Source: Antedon mediterranea (Eukaryota; Echinodermata; Crinoidea; Comatulida; Antedonidae). Taken from it: DNA of 64,000 bases. Each line of letters begins with the position of its first letter. Position 1 is the first letter of the stretch. The stretch is from positions 10,737,001-10,801,000 of the forward strand of contig NC_092671.1 in the NCBI RefSeq assembly GCF_964355755.1, in the 5' to 3' direction. The translations under genes were made by a program, and so were the position numbers. Below, in pieces: positions 36,145 to 47,700 of this stretch. The notes under the pieces are model-generated. The model did not search any database and was not told where the DNA came from. It was given only the letters and a program-made list of their open reading frames with translations.

Positions 36145-37647
36145 GTGATGGTGTCTTTTGACGTCATCTCGTTGTTTACAAAAACACCCACAGGCCAAGC
36201 CTTGGAGGTTGTAAGATCATACTTGGAAAAAGATACAACACTACATAAGAGAACGAAATTAACAGTAGAAGACATCATGGAACTCATCTACCAGTTAATT
36301 AATGCGACATATTTCACATTTCAACAACAGATTTATGAACAGCACGAAGGTATTGCAATGGGATCTCCGGTAAGCACTCTGATAGCGAATATCTATTTAG
36401 AATGGTTAGAAGAGGAAGCCATTAAGAGCGCAGATAGAACCATCAAACCACGTTTTTGGAGACGGTATGTTGATGATGTTTTTGCCATTGTCCATAAAGA
36501 TGCACCTCTCCCCCTCAATCGCCATCTTGATAGCATTGACCCGTCGGGCAACATCAAGTTTACCACAGAAATAATGTCAGAGAAACAAATACCATTCTTG
36601 GACATGATTATCACGATTAAACAAGATAGAACACTCGCTACCAAGGTATACCGAAAACCAACTCACACCGACCAATACTTGGACTTCCACTCTAATCATC
36701 CCTTAGAACACAAACTAAGCGTGGTTAACACGTTAGTGAATAGAGCAGACACAATTGTTAGTGAAGAGAAAGATAAAAAACATGAGTTGGAACACATTAG
36801 AAAAGCATTGAAAATTTGTAACTATCCAAAATGGTCAGTAGACAGAGTCGTAAACAAGAGAAAAGAACAAAAGTCAAAAAACAAACCAGAAGAACGCCAA
36901 AGAAAGGAAATGGAGAAGATGAAAGCTCACATAGGTATCCCATACATACACGGAATTTCTGAAAAGATTCGACGCACTTTTGCTAAGCACAAAGTGAACA
37001 CTTTCTTCATTCCAAGTAATAAATTAAAAAATGGACTGGTCCACCCAAAAGATAGAATAAAAACGGAAGACATGTGCGGGGTTATATACGAAGTGAACTG
37101 TCTAAACTGTGAGAAAGTATATATAGGAGAGACCGGAAGGGCACTGAATACAAGAATTGGGGAACATAAAAAAGACGTATCAACACACAACCAAGTAGTT
37201 AGAACACGCGCAAATAGAAATTCTTCGTCCCAGGTTTTACATAAGTCAGCCATAACTGACCACGCTATAGGGAATGACCACGCTATAGGGAATGACCATA
37301 TTCCAAGTTGGAATGCGAGAGTTATTGAAAAAGAAGCACAGACAGACAAAAGAAAGATAAAAGAATCTATCTGCATAAGAAAAAGACCACATAATATCAA
37401 CAGAAACATTGGTGGGTATGACCTCCCACATACATATGATAGTTTGCTTGAAAAAGTTGAAGCAGGAGGGGGGGCCAGCGGAGACGCTCTATCGTCAATA
37501 CCAACCAGACGGCTGGTGGCGTTGTTCGTCACTTACAAAAAACCAGACCATTCCAACCCAGGCATTAGTCTGAAGCAGCTGACAGATTGTCGGCGAAACG
37601 TCACGAAGGTAATTTTATTCCTTTTCGTTCGTTTTGGTTCAACATAA
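36145..37647 (+). CDS. Penelope-like reverse transcriptase (5'-truncated) with GIY-YIG endonuclease
   Basis: An uninterrupted 500-codon frame. RT motifs: A, FDVISLFT (residues 5-12, catalytic D6); B, GIAMGSPVS (69-77); C, RYVDDVFAI with YVDD at 108-111. A thumb-like region follows (KIPFLDMIITI-type, KVYRKPTHTDQYLDFHSNHP). The C-terminal GIY-YIG domain has VIY at 313-315 and YIG at 326-328 with ETGRALNTRIGEHKKD. Such enzymes nick DNA and prime reverse transcription at the nick. The finger domain upstream of motif A is missing: frame-compatible sequence (LLENEV) runs only a few codons before the inverted end. The first in-frame ATG is therefore an accident of truncation. Residues past about 485 read through the terminal repeat. 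An 18-bp in-frame tandem duplication (DHAIGN twice) is at 37258-37293. Catalytic residues are intact but activity is unlikely without the fingers. Confidence 0.85.
   Translation: MMVSFDVISLFTKTPTGQALEVVRSYLEKDTTLHKRTKLTVEDIMELIYQLINATYFTFQQQIYEQHEGIAMGSPVSTLIANIYLEWLEEEAIKSADRTIKPRFWRRYVDDVFAIVHKDAPLPLNRHLDSIDPSGNIKFTTEIMSEKQIPFLDMIITIKQDRTLATKVYRKPTHTDQYLDFHSNHPLEHKLSVVNTLVNRADTIVSEEKDKKHELEHIRKALKICNYPKWSVDRVVNKRKEQKSKNKPEERQRKEMEKMKAHIGIPYIHGISEKIRRTFAKHKVNTFFIPSNKLKNGLVHPKDRIKTEDMCGVIYEVNCLNCEKVYIGETGRALNTRIGEHKKDVSTHNQVVRTRANRNSSSQVLHKSAITDHAIGNDHAIGNDHIPSWNARVIEKEAQTDKRKIKESICIRKRPHNINRNIGGYDLPHTYDSLLEKVEAGGGASGDALSSIPTRRLVALFVTYKKPDHSNPGISLKQLTDCRRNVTKVILFLFVRFGST
37564..37613 (+). ncRNA. 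Hammerhead-ribozyme-like motif at the PLE2 end
   Basis: Core box ctgaag(c) at 37570-37576 (consensus CUGANGA, the final A replaced by C). Helix II is gctgaca/tgtcggc (37578-37584 with 37588-37594, seven pairs, one G-U). gaaa follows at 37595-37598, a two-pair helix III (ac/gt) and the cleavage triplet gtc ending at 37602. Helix I pairs gt/ac and, past a bulge, atta/taat (37564-37567 with 37610-37613). Penelope-like elements are known to carry minimal hammerheads with very short helix III that work best as dimers. The core A-to-C change probably weakens cleavage. The inverted copy at 36,078-36,119 lacks nine bases between two ctga boxes. Confidence 0.55.
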
Positions 37648-38759
37648 AAGTAAAAATCCACAAAAAAAAATTGAATTTTATTGTTTTATATTTTTACGAA
37701 AATGTATGTATGTTATATAATATACATTTGTAAAAGGAATGAATAAATGTGGGTGACCCCCACGAAAGAGAAAAAAAAAACAAAATTAACAGTGACCTTA
37801 TAAATATAAATAACTGGCTATGCAACAACAAACTAAGCTTAAATGTAAATAAGACAGAGTTCATGTTTACTGGTTGGCATATAAAATTATCAAAGCTACC
37901 AAACAAAGACTTAAATATTAATATAAATGGAATCCCCCTTCAAAGGGTTTCATACTGTAAACACCTAGGTGTTCAAATTGATGAATCTTTAGCCTGGAAC
38001 AAACATGTTGAACTGATTAAAAACAAAGTTTCGTTCTATCTTAAAAAAGCTAAGTTGTTTGTTGCGAAAGCATCTGCAGACAAATGCTATATAAAACAAT
38101 TATAGCACCCCCCCCACCCCCATTTTGACTACTGTAACATCGTATTGGGCAGATGCAATAAACATCTAAATCATAAATTTCAAGTGCTTCAAAATAGGGC
38201 AGCAAAAATAATCACTAAAAAGAAAGTATGACTCAGCTACAGAGGCACTTGGAAAACTTAATTGGAATAATCTTGAATGGAAACTCACCTACAACGAAAA
38301 AGTTTTAATGTATAAAATAACAAATGACTTAACTCCGACTTATCTATCTAATAAATTTACTCAAAGACATTCCTCATATGATACAAGATCTAAAAATGAC
38401 CTATGTCTAGTAAAGCCAAACACAGAATATAAAAAGAAAAGTTGTTTCGTCGTCGTCGTCGTCGAACTTCATTCGATTGTTATTATCTGAGTATTAAGGT
38501 AAATCTACAAGAATCGAGAACCGCACATGTAATGTCATCTATTTTACCGCACATCCGGGGAGGTTTCAGGACCATCTTTGTATCATAAGTGTTCTTTAAA
38601 AGTTATTTCTTCAAAAGATATTCTTTGGTGCCCGACAAACTGCAGAAAGAACAAAAATGGTATAATTAGTTCTCACCAAGTTGAACAATATTAACAATGT
38701 CGGTGTTAGAGAATTGGCATATATTATAACTTTTTTTTAAAATTTCATCTATTGTATAC

Positions 38760-41700
38760 TTACAAATTTATTGTGATATGTTGAGCGTTACTGACACATA
38801 CATTTTGTTTTCCAGTGATATTTAAATGCAATTGGGTACTTTCGATGGTTGTTGGTACGGCTTTTGGTTGATTATCTAATTCTTCTTTCTCTCCTTCATC
38901 TAACTCGTATTCTGTTTCTTCTTGTAAATGTGCATCATCATTCTCCTCATAACTGAACCAATCTACAAAAAACCCTCACATTTTATTATCAAAACAGTGA
39001 CAGAGACATTAACAATTTCTACACTGGTGATTGGGTGAGTTTGATTACCTGGCGCTACTTTATGTTGGTGAGTTCCCGCTAAAGCTGATATGCTTTGGCA
39101 TATCTCCACCTCTCGTACACATTCCTCCATTATCTTTGTGAAATCCTCATTTTCATCAACAGACGACATATGTAACGCAGCCATGTTGCAAACAGTCTTC
39201 TTCAGCTTTGCAGTGAATATCGATGTATCAAGGGCTCTAAAGAGCTTAATACAGGATAGCAGGTACCTAATATCTCTCATATGATTTTGGCCAAAGCGAA
39301 TATGACAGGCTGCCATAAATTTCATCATGAAGTCAACCATAAAATGTATGTAACCTTGCGAGATCCCTCTTCCACCTTCACCAAGATTGTTAATGTACTC
39401 TGCAACTTCTTCACTTGTTCTCATCAATGTACACCAGTCATCCGATCCATACTTAACTTGTTTAGGCCTAATGTTTGGCCTGTCATCTCTGATCTACAAC
39501 AGACAATATTTATAATTGAACGTAATTAAAACAAAATAAACTAGTGTTATGATAGTAGCCTATTTTTTGCTACAAAAGCTAACGAATGTATATTCGGCAA
39601 ACTATACCAATATATTACGATGTGTTCCAATTGGCCATGTCCAATTGGTAACCAAGTACCATTGTATACAGTAAAACAGGAGGTTTACAATGTTGCATGA
39701 TTGTTATCTAGCAGAATAAACAATTTATGGAATATATCATTATAACATACCTGGAAAAGTGAATCTACATATGTTTGCATGATGTTACTGGTTTTTCCGA
39801 AACGACGCATCATGTTCTTATGACTTGCAGCTACACCTTTCAAGGATTTCCAACAGTTTTTCAAAAGAGATTCATTTTCCTCTTTAGAAATATTATTATA
39901 ATGCATAAGATAGCGTTTGAATTCACTAGAAATATTTGTGATCATTCGGACTCTACAGATATCAGCACTGTTCTGTTTGTCTAACTCTGATAAAAAGTAG
40001 TTCATTCCTTTATAGCATCTGGCTTTGTAGTATAGTACAGCAAGTGCAAACAACATTCTCGGAAGGAGAGTTTTTGAAGAATCAAGCCAACCTAAAAAGT
40101 TAGTTGTAAAGACTTTGGTCAGAGGTACGGTACTTATAGAAATTAAGTTGTTTTACATTTGGGTAAATTATGATATTTTTATATTCTTGATCGTAAATAA
40201 TTAACTTCTGTTTCTGGTTGTTCTTCTCCCTCATTTGTCTATAATTTAGAACAATTGTATTTATTTTGTTTTATGTAATTTGGTTCTTATACAAACCTTC
40301 CTGGTTTGCAGAGACCACATTTCAAAAACAAAAACGTTGTATTTTCAGTTATATATTACAAAATTAGACCATTACGATAAAGTGTTCGATACCGAGGTAG
40401 ATAATTAAAATAAGATAACAGAATGCATGGTTACTTCATTTGTTTTGTTCAAACTACAAAATTGTTTCGTTTATGATGACCAGAGTATTATAGCTTGATA
40501 CTTATTTAATCACTATTTTGTTGGAAAAACAAAACATTTTTATTTTGGAACTTACGTCTAATTGATCGCTGCACTTGATCTTCTTGTAGTTTACCAGGCG
40601 CCTTTGCTTTGGCTTTCAGCATCACGAAACGTTTGCGATATCTATTCAATGATTCATAATGCAGAATCTCATTACTGCAAATAGCCGAAGACGAAGTTGT
40701 TATGAGTGATCCATAAACGTGTGCTTTTATATCTGCCCATACATCGGATTTTACCAGATAACTTTCGCAAAATGGGACGCACACCTGAATATAAGGCAGA
40801 AGGCGACTATGCTCGGTTGGAAATAATCGGTTTCTTGTGGCTACAAAGTTATGCATTATTGTTAGGAAAAGCAAGATATGGGCTTTCGATAAAGCCTGGC
40901 CTGCTTTTGGGAGACTCTCAAAGTATCTAACACACAGGTACGACTGATTTATCAGGTTATTCCAAGCTTTAGTCTTGGGACTAAGATCAGCACATTGGAA
41001 TAGCATATCCATTAGTGTGCGGAATTCCGTATTACGATTTTGCCCAATGTGTTCCATCATGTCATTATGGTCGTCAGCTAAAATCAAAAGGTGTCGATAA
41101 GTGGCAGTTTCTACGACAGTTAAGCCTTCCTTCTCAGGAATAGTGTTGCTGTAATCGACACAAGAATTGAATATATACGAAATATTCCCAGCAAACGCCA
41201 ATAAAATATCGCCAGATTGTTCAACACGGACGGCTTCTGAAAGTGATGCAACCATTTCATCTAAGCTAAGTATATGATATTGGTATATAGCAGCAGATAA
41301 AATTTTACTGATTTCTTCACCTTCACCAATAACGTGACCAACGTCAATCGGATGATTCCCTGTAGTATTTTTTCCCCTCCGCTTTCTTTCTACAACTGCA
41401 AAATAAGTAGTGTGAAAATAATAAATCAACCGTGTTATTCAGTGGACATTCTTATAGAATAAAGATTAATGACGAAAATGTGAAGCAGAATATCCTGAAT
41501 TTGGTCTCTGCGGATGTGTACACTCGATAATCAGAATTGTTTTCATTGTCACATTTTAGGTAAAGGTAAAGTCGAAACCTAAGCTAATGCTAGCGGCCGT
41601 GGTGCCCATCTCCATTTCTTTAGCGTTTGGGCCAGACTCCACTAAGTGTGTATGTTTGTGGGGGGTACGCCACTCCTCCCGCACAAACGAGTCTGATTTA

Positions 41701-44700
41701 CCTTCCCAGTACTTTTTACATACCAGTACCCATTTCTGTCACCTGGGTAGGGAGGAACAATGTGGATAAAGAATCTTGCTTAAGGACTCAACACTGCAGT
41801 GACCGACCGGGCTTGAACCAGCAACCTCTTGATTGCAAGTCCAATGCTCTAACCACTGCGCCACAGTGCTCCATTTTATCATTACACTATTCCATAATTC
41901 TATTATTATTTACTTCAGAATTTATTATTTCTCTTTTCGATATTCGCCTAATTATATCAAAATAAATGAATAAAGAATTTAACATATTGATTACATTATA
42001 ATACTTTATATACCTTTATGAAAATGTTGAAGTTGTTGACTCTCCCTAGCATTTTCTACGATTATGGATAGCTCTCTGCATACGTCTCTGTAATACTCAA
42101 GTTCTTTTCTGTTTTCTTCATATTCCAAATAAGCGGTCACCGGCCCATTTCCTATGCAAGCGGCTAAACTGAGTACCTTCATCTCGTAAACTTGATATTT
42201 CAGTTTACAAAACCATTTAGATTTGAATAGATCAGACTGTACTAATTGTACGTTGACACTTGCTAATTTTAGAAGACGTTCTTGGTTCGAAGGATCGAGG
42301 TGATTGTATACGCTCCAAACTTTACAAATAAGCACGACTGCAAGATGTACATAAAGACTCAAAATGCATTTACCGTCTTCATCGACACCAGGTAATATAT
42401 CGGAAACAGCTTCTTCGCTCTTGTCCAATAGTTTGATCCATTGTTCACTTCCGATTACCAAATCATCACATTCAAGAACACACCTTATCCAGTTTTTCAA
42501 ACCCTTGCTGCTAAACTTTTTCATTTTGGTCAATGTACTGCTACAATCCTTCCCGAGCCTTTTCAACATGTCGTAAAACTTGCTCTGCAGGTTACTTTCA
42601 TCATTCTCCAAATTAGCACGGTCATGAAAATCAGAAATTTCAGAATACGTAGAAGATATTTTGCATCCAATATTTAGTTTAAAATCAACTTGTTGTAGTT
42701 CTTCTTCAGCCTTCTCCATTGATTGTCTCATAGAAGTGAATCGATTTGAATAAAAATATTCGACGATTTTCGGGACAATCACGTTTAATGATTTTGTTTC
42801 GAGAAACTTCTTGTCAGATTTCGAACCAGTTCTGTCTTTCTTTCTGTAAGCAACCTCCACTTCTGTTATTTAAAATTGAAATTTTTTGTCTATAATTTCA
42901 GCTTGTATATTACATTTAAACTGAATATCTTCTTTTTTAAGACAAAATGTATAAATAATCATGTTAGAAAAACAGTATCGCTTTTTGATGATGAACAACT
43001 CTAAAATGTATATAGGAAATGTTTTTTTTTTATTTTGTATCTATTATGTTGTGTTTAGTTTTATGTTTTTTATGTAAAAGGGTCCTGCGAAAACAGAAGT
43101 GTAAACTTCTCTATGCAGGATCCTTGCCATCATTTATGCTATGAAACTGTATTTATAAACGATGAGTAAATAAATGTGAATTGAATTAAATTGATTAATA
43201 TCATGCAGTAATATTATAAAATATATTAATGTTTAAAAGTCTAAGAAATTGAGCTCACTATTATTGGGAACGAAATGCCATCAATTGAAAAGCTATAATA
43301 TTCTAACACGTACAGGCTCGGTATTCATGATTCACTACAATTGATTTTTGGTAAAATATATAATTAAATTTACATATTTAAAAAAAATCTAATAGTAATT
43401 TCTTAAAATGTATTCCTATGTTTCTGAAAATAACATTAGTACGCAAACAGTATGAATGCCAAGATTTACCTCTGACATATTTCTCCAATTGCCTCTGCTG
43501 TACTTCTGTACGTTTAGCAGTGATTTTAAAACGTAAACACTCAGCGTATATCTCTTCCAATCTTTGATTCAATTGATCAAAATCTGGTTTGAATTCTACA
43601 GCACTTAATCCGTCGTTTGATATTGTACAACCAAGACTAAGAACCATCATGTCATATGCTATTAATCTGATTTTACCGAAGTATCTAGAAGAAATAATAC
43701 CAGACTCCGACAATGGTAACGTATACGAAGCAAGACGCAGCAAGCCATAGAAATCCCATCTACACAACATATTTCTTAAAGACCATATCACAGATATGGT
43801 CTGCAGAATCATCAGAATCATTGATGTGTTGACTGTGCGCATTGCGCCCATTGGTTTAGAAAAGAAGTCGGTTAAATCAGTTGTTTTTCTGATAATCTGA
43901 TCCCACTCAGGCGATCCGTATTGCAGGTCAGCACCGAGTGCAATGATTTTCCGCAACTGATCAACCCATGCTGCGAGTGGGTCTATGGTATAGGACAGAT
44001 TCAACTTATCCAGTAACTCCTTGTAGCCAATGGAGAGTTTGTCGAACGCATCCAATGCAGTTTTGTTTAAACTCAAGATGTCGGTTATACTCGTATCAAT
44101 TTGGTCGTGAAGAGTACTGAAAGCATTCAGTGAAGTAAGGTTTCCTCCGAATACAAGTCTATATCTAAAAGATTTTGACCTTTCATCCAACTTCAACAAG
44201 GTTTCTTCTGCCTTTTGGTAATCACCTTTGTTAAAGTATGTGTTGGCTAACCCCACTTGAACTGCAAGAATAGATTCGTCTTCTGTTGTGTCTAAATCAT
44301 TTTTCATTTTTCTTTGTCGTTCTTCTAAATAAAAAAAAAAGATGTTGAAAGATTAAGAAACGACTTTAGAGCTGCGTCCAATAACCATAATAGGAAAAAC
44401 TATCTTAATATAAAATCAATACATCCTAGTTAGTCTGTTATTATATTACAAATATCCTGGTGATTGAAAAAACCTAGTAATTAATTGAATGAAAAATATA
44501 CAGTACGATGTGCTTCTAGTGTTATGTTTTACAGTAGCTCACCATCTGAAACCGATTGAAAAGATGATGCCCCTTGATTGGCTATATCACTGAACGTTTC
44601 CATCGACTGATTTTTTCTGGATTGTTTGGTGAGATCTCTTACATCATTGCCTTTTCTCTCTTGCTCACCGTTATTTTCTATCACATCTTCGGTATCTAAG

Positions 44701-47700
44701 GTCAAGATTAATTTACACTGTTTTTCAACATAATGTAATTTAATTTGGCATATAGAAACAACAACCTATTTATAAATAGTATTTATTATTTCAATTTATG
44801 TTTTGAACTGTGATTGTATAATGTGAATATATGGAGAAAAAAACTAAACAAATTTGTGTTGGTGAATATAATCAACTTCCAACCAACATTTCTCTTCTTT
44901 TACGAAGACAAATTGGCCTACACTTTGTATTAGTATTAATATGGATGGAGATATTTGGTGTACTTGCCTACAAAATAGTTTCATTATTGTTATATATTAC
45001 AGCCGATTCTCGCACGATATTATCGTAATTTTAAGATATTATATTAAAAAAGAACAAATAGCATCAAAGAAAATAATAAAGGATGGGTGATTCCCGCAAG
45101 TAAGAAAACAACAAAGTGATTTTAATGAAAATGCCAACCTTTTTTACTCCTTTTTCTATATTGTGTTTTACTAGTCGGCCAGTCTTGATTAAGGTACAGT
45201 TGTCAAGATACGAATACATAAGAAAAGAGTGTATCGTAAAATAAACATACAAATATTCACGAGGCCTATGGTTAGACCAGGAGCCCAGAGGGGTCAACCT
45301 AGCTGGAAAGTTAACCAATTTCTATGCATGTGGCAATTATCTACGTACATATCAATGTATGGAAATGACAGTCTGGCGCGTTTCTTTTGGTGGGTGTGGC
45401 TAGGAGGGACACTGTAAAGGGTAACAAAAATGAGCTAGATCAGCTGAAAAGTTAACCCCATGAAATATTTTGCAAATTGTTTGACATAGAATGAAATATA
45501 AGGAATGGCTATTGCCAGACGATTTTAGTGGTGGGGGGTGCCTGCCAGACCCCCATTCTGGAGGGCCAAAAATGAGCTAGATCAGCTTAAAAGTTAACCC
45601 TCTAAAACTGGTGGGAAAATGTTCAATAAACTCATAACTATCATGAATGACCATTGCCAGACATTTTCAGTGGTGGATTGTGCCCGCCAGACCCCGTCAA
45701 ACACCCCACCCACAAAAAATTGAGCTAGATCAGCTGAAAAGTTAACCCCATGAAATATTTTGCAAATTGTTTGACATAGAGTGAAATATAATGAATGGAC
45801 ATTGCCAGACGATTTTAGTGGTGGGGGGTGCCTGCCAGACTCCCATTTCTGGAGGGCCAAAAATGAACTAGATCAGCTTAAAAGTTAACCCTCTAAAACT
45901 GGTGGGAAAATGTTCAATGTACTCATAACTATTATGAATGACCATTGCCAGACATTTTCAGTGGTGGATAGTGCCCGCCAGACCCCGTCAAACACCCCCA
46001 CTCCCAAAAATGAGCTAGATCAGCTGAAAAGAAGCTAACCTTTTAAAACATGCTGTAGAATGTTCAGCATGATCCCTAGTATAATAAATGACCATTGCCA
46101 GACATTTTAAGTGGTGGATTGTGTCCACCAGGCCCCCTCAAACACCCAACCCCCAAAATGACCCAGATTAGGCCAAGGGTTAACCACTGTAAAACTGGTG
46201 GGAAAATGTGTAGTATACTGTCAAGGATATGAATTGTCATTACCAGACATTTTTATTTGCTCATTATAGAACCACCCCATCCATCCAACCCCTTACCTAA
46301 TTCACAAAAAAAGTAAATCAATTAGTCAATTGGTTTATGCAGTTAAAGGACTTATTTAGAAACTGACTTATCTTCTATAATGGTTCCCTAGAGAATAATG
46401 TTGTTGATTATCATCAACATTTCAAAACAAAGGCTTATTTTATTAAATGCATTTTGATTATGATAGAGAGTGGTACATCATATTTCAAAGTGCTACATCT
46501 GCCAAACGGTAACGGCGGACAAGATTGTATGTTAAGAGCGTTCAGTGAAATGATATGGTCAACTGTAAAGAATGCTGCTGCATTACGTAAGAAAATGAAG
46601 TCTGACAAACATGCTGATACAACAAACAAGGTTTTTCTTATGAAACAACCTAAAAATTCAATCAGCTATCACCCTTTATGTCATAGGTACAGTATTACAC
46701 TGCCGTGAAACAAAACAAAGTAGTGTCCTTCAGAAATCAGATGAGTGTGGCATGTTAAAGGGAACTTGCATATTTTGTGAAAAAGGCCGAAAAAATGGGA
46801 AAGAAGAGAAAAGGCTTAAGATAGCAGCTGTTTCTGGGTGCAAGTCACTTTCCCAGCAGGTAAAATTTAAAAAAAACCAACGTATCAATAGTCTAATTCG
46901 GTGTGGCGTTGATCTGCCGAGTTCAGTTCTTCTAGAAACTGATAAACATGATGGTTCAACAGAAGAGCATTCATCTTATTGAAGTAACACATCTTATGGA
47001 AGTCACAAAAGGGCATTTTCATCCCTACTGAAACCTATTGAATTATTATTAAGTATTGGGAAAACAACGAGCTATACTTGTCTCTGATTTGCTAAGCTTT
47101 TACAAAATCGAATTTGTCAATAATGGAGGAAAACTGATATCAACTCATATTCGTCCCAAAATCTTACAAGGAAAATTCAATAAAAATTTAAAGATGAAAT
47201 CAAAGTAAAACCTGCAGACAGACGAAGAGGTAACTTCATTTATAGATCACTTCTTCTAGGAGAAGAAGCCACTGCTCGACTTTATGATAATTCTGAACAA
47301 TATGTACAGAATAATAAAATAAAATGGGCTGCTCTTCATCTTAGATCTATAATCATGCAGCTCCCACAGACAAAGACCTGCTACAGTTCAAAACTTAAAA
47401 GAGTGTGCTGCCAAGATACCATCACAGTTAGAATTATTCTTTAGGATTCTTCTTGGTGGCATCGACCAAAATGCCAATGATGCAAACAAAGACAAGTTTG
47501 ATAGAAAGGTTATTTCCATTGCATCTGATGCCATCTATAATGTATCTCGTGGAACTGTGAAACCATGGAAACACACTGTCGTTGGTTTATGTTTTACATC
47601 TCTGACAGGATCAAAACTGGCTATGCAAATTTTGACATTGTATTAGTAGTGAAAGCAAAGGCCTTGAGACTGAGTTTGCCTATTCAGTTCAAGATGATGA

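Larger units (their letters stand above)
36025..37666. mobile_element. Penelope-like element PLE2 with inverted ends
   Basis: An ~88-bp segment occurs at both ends in inverse orientation (36025-36112; 37579-37666): tggatttttacttttatgtt, gaacgaaaaggaataaaatt, accttcgtgacgtttcgccg, acaatctgtcag. This is the family pattern of a 5'-truncated copy with an inverted end piece. The sequence between is the RT/GIY-YIG ORF. Confidence 0.75.
34930..38500 (+). pseudogene. Second LINE RT remnant, split by inserted DNA including a Penelope-like element
   Basis: The 5' part (34,952-35,240) encodes NWFRNYLTDRNHITNVNGFF, GITQGSILGLLLFLLYINDL and MYADDTVLYY (RT motifs B and C). The 3' part (37,780-38,500) continues with INSDLININNWLCNNKLSLN, CKHLGVQIDESLAWNKHVEL, RAAKIITKKK and LMYKITNDLTPTYLSNKF. 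The break lies between the YADD box and the following linker; about 2.5 kb including the Penelope-like element at 36,025-37,666 separates the parts. Frameshifts at about 38,105 and 38,230 disable it. Confidence 0.8.

Noticed and set aside
36927-37532. A 201-codon minus ORF.
   Set aside because: It is the antisense shadow of the Penelope-like RT/GIY-YIG frame.
41810-41872. A tRNA gene on the minus strand.
   Set aside because: A and B boxes are present, but the acceptor stem does not close and a SINE body follows.
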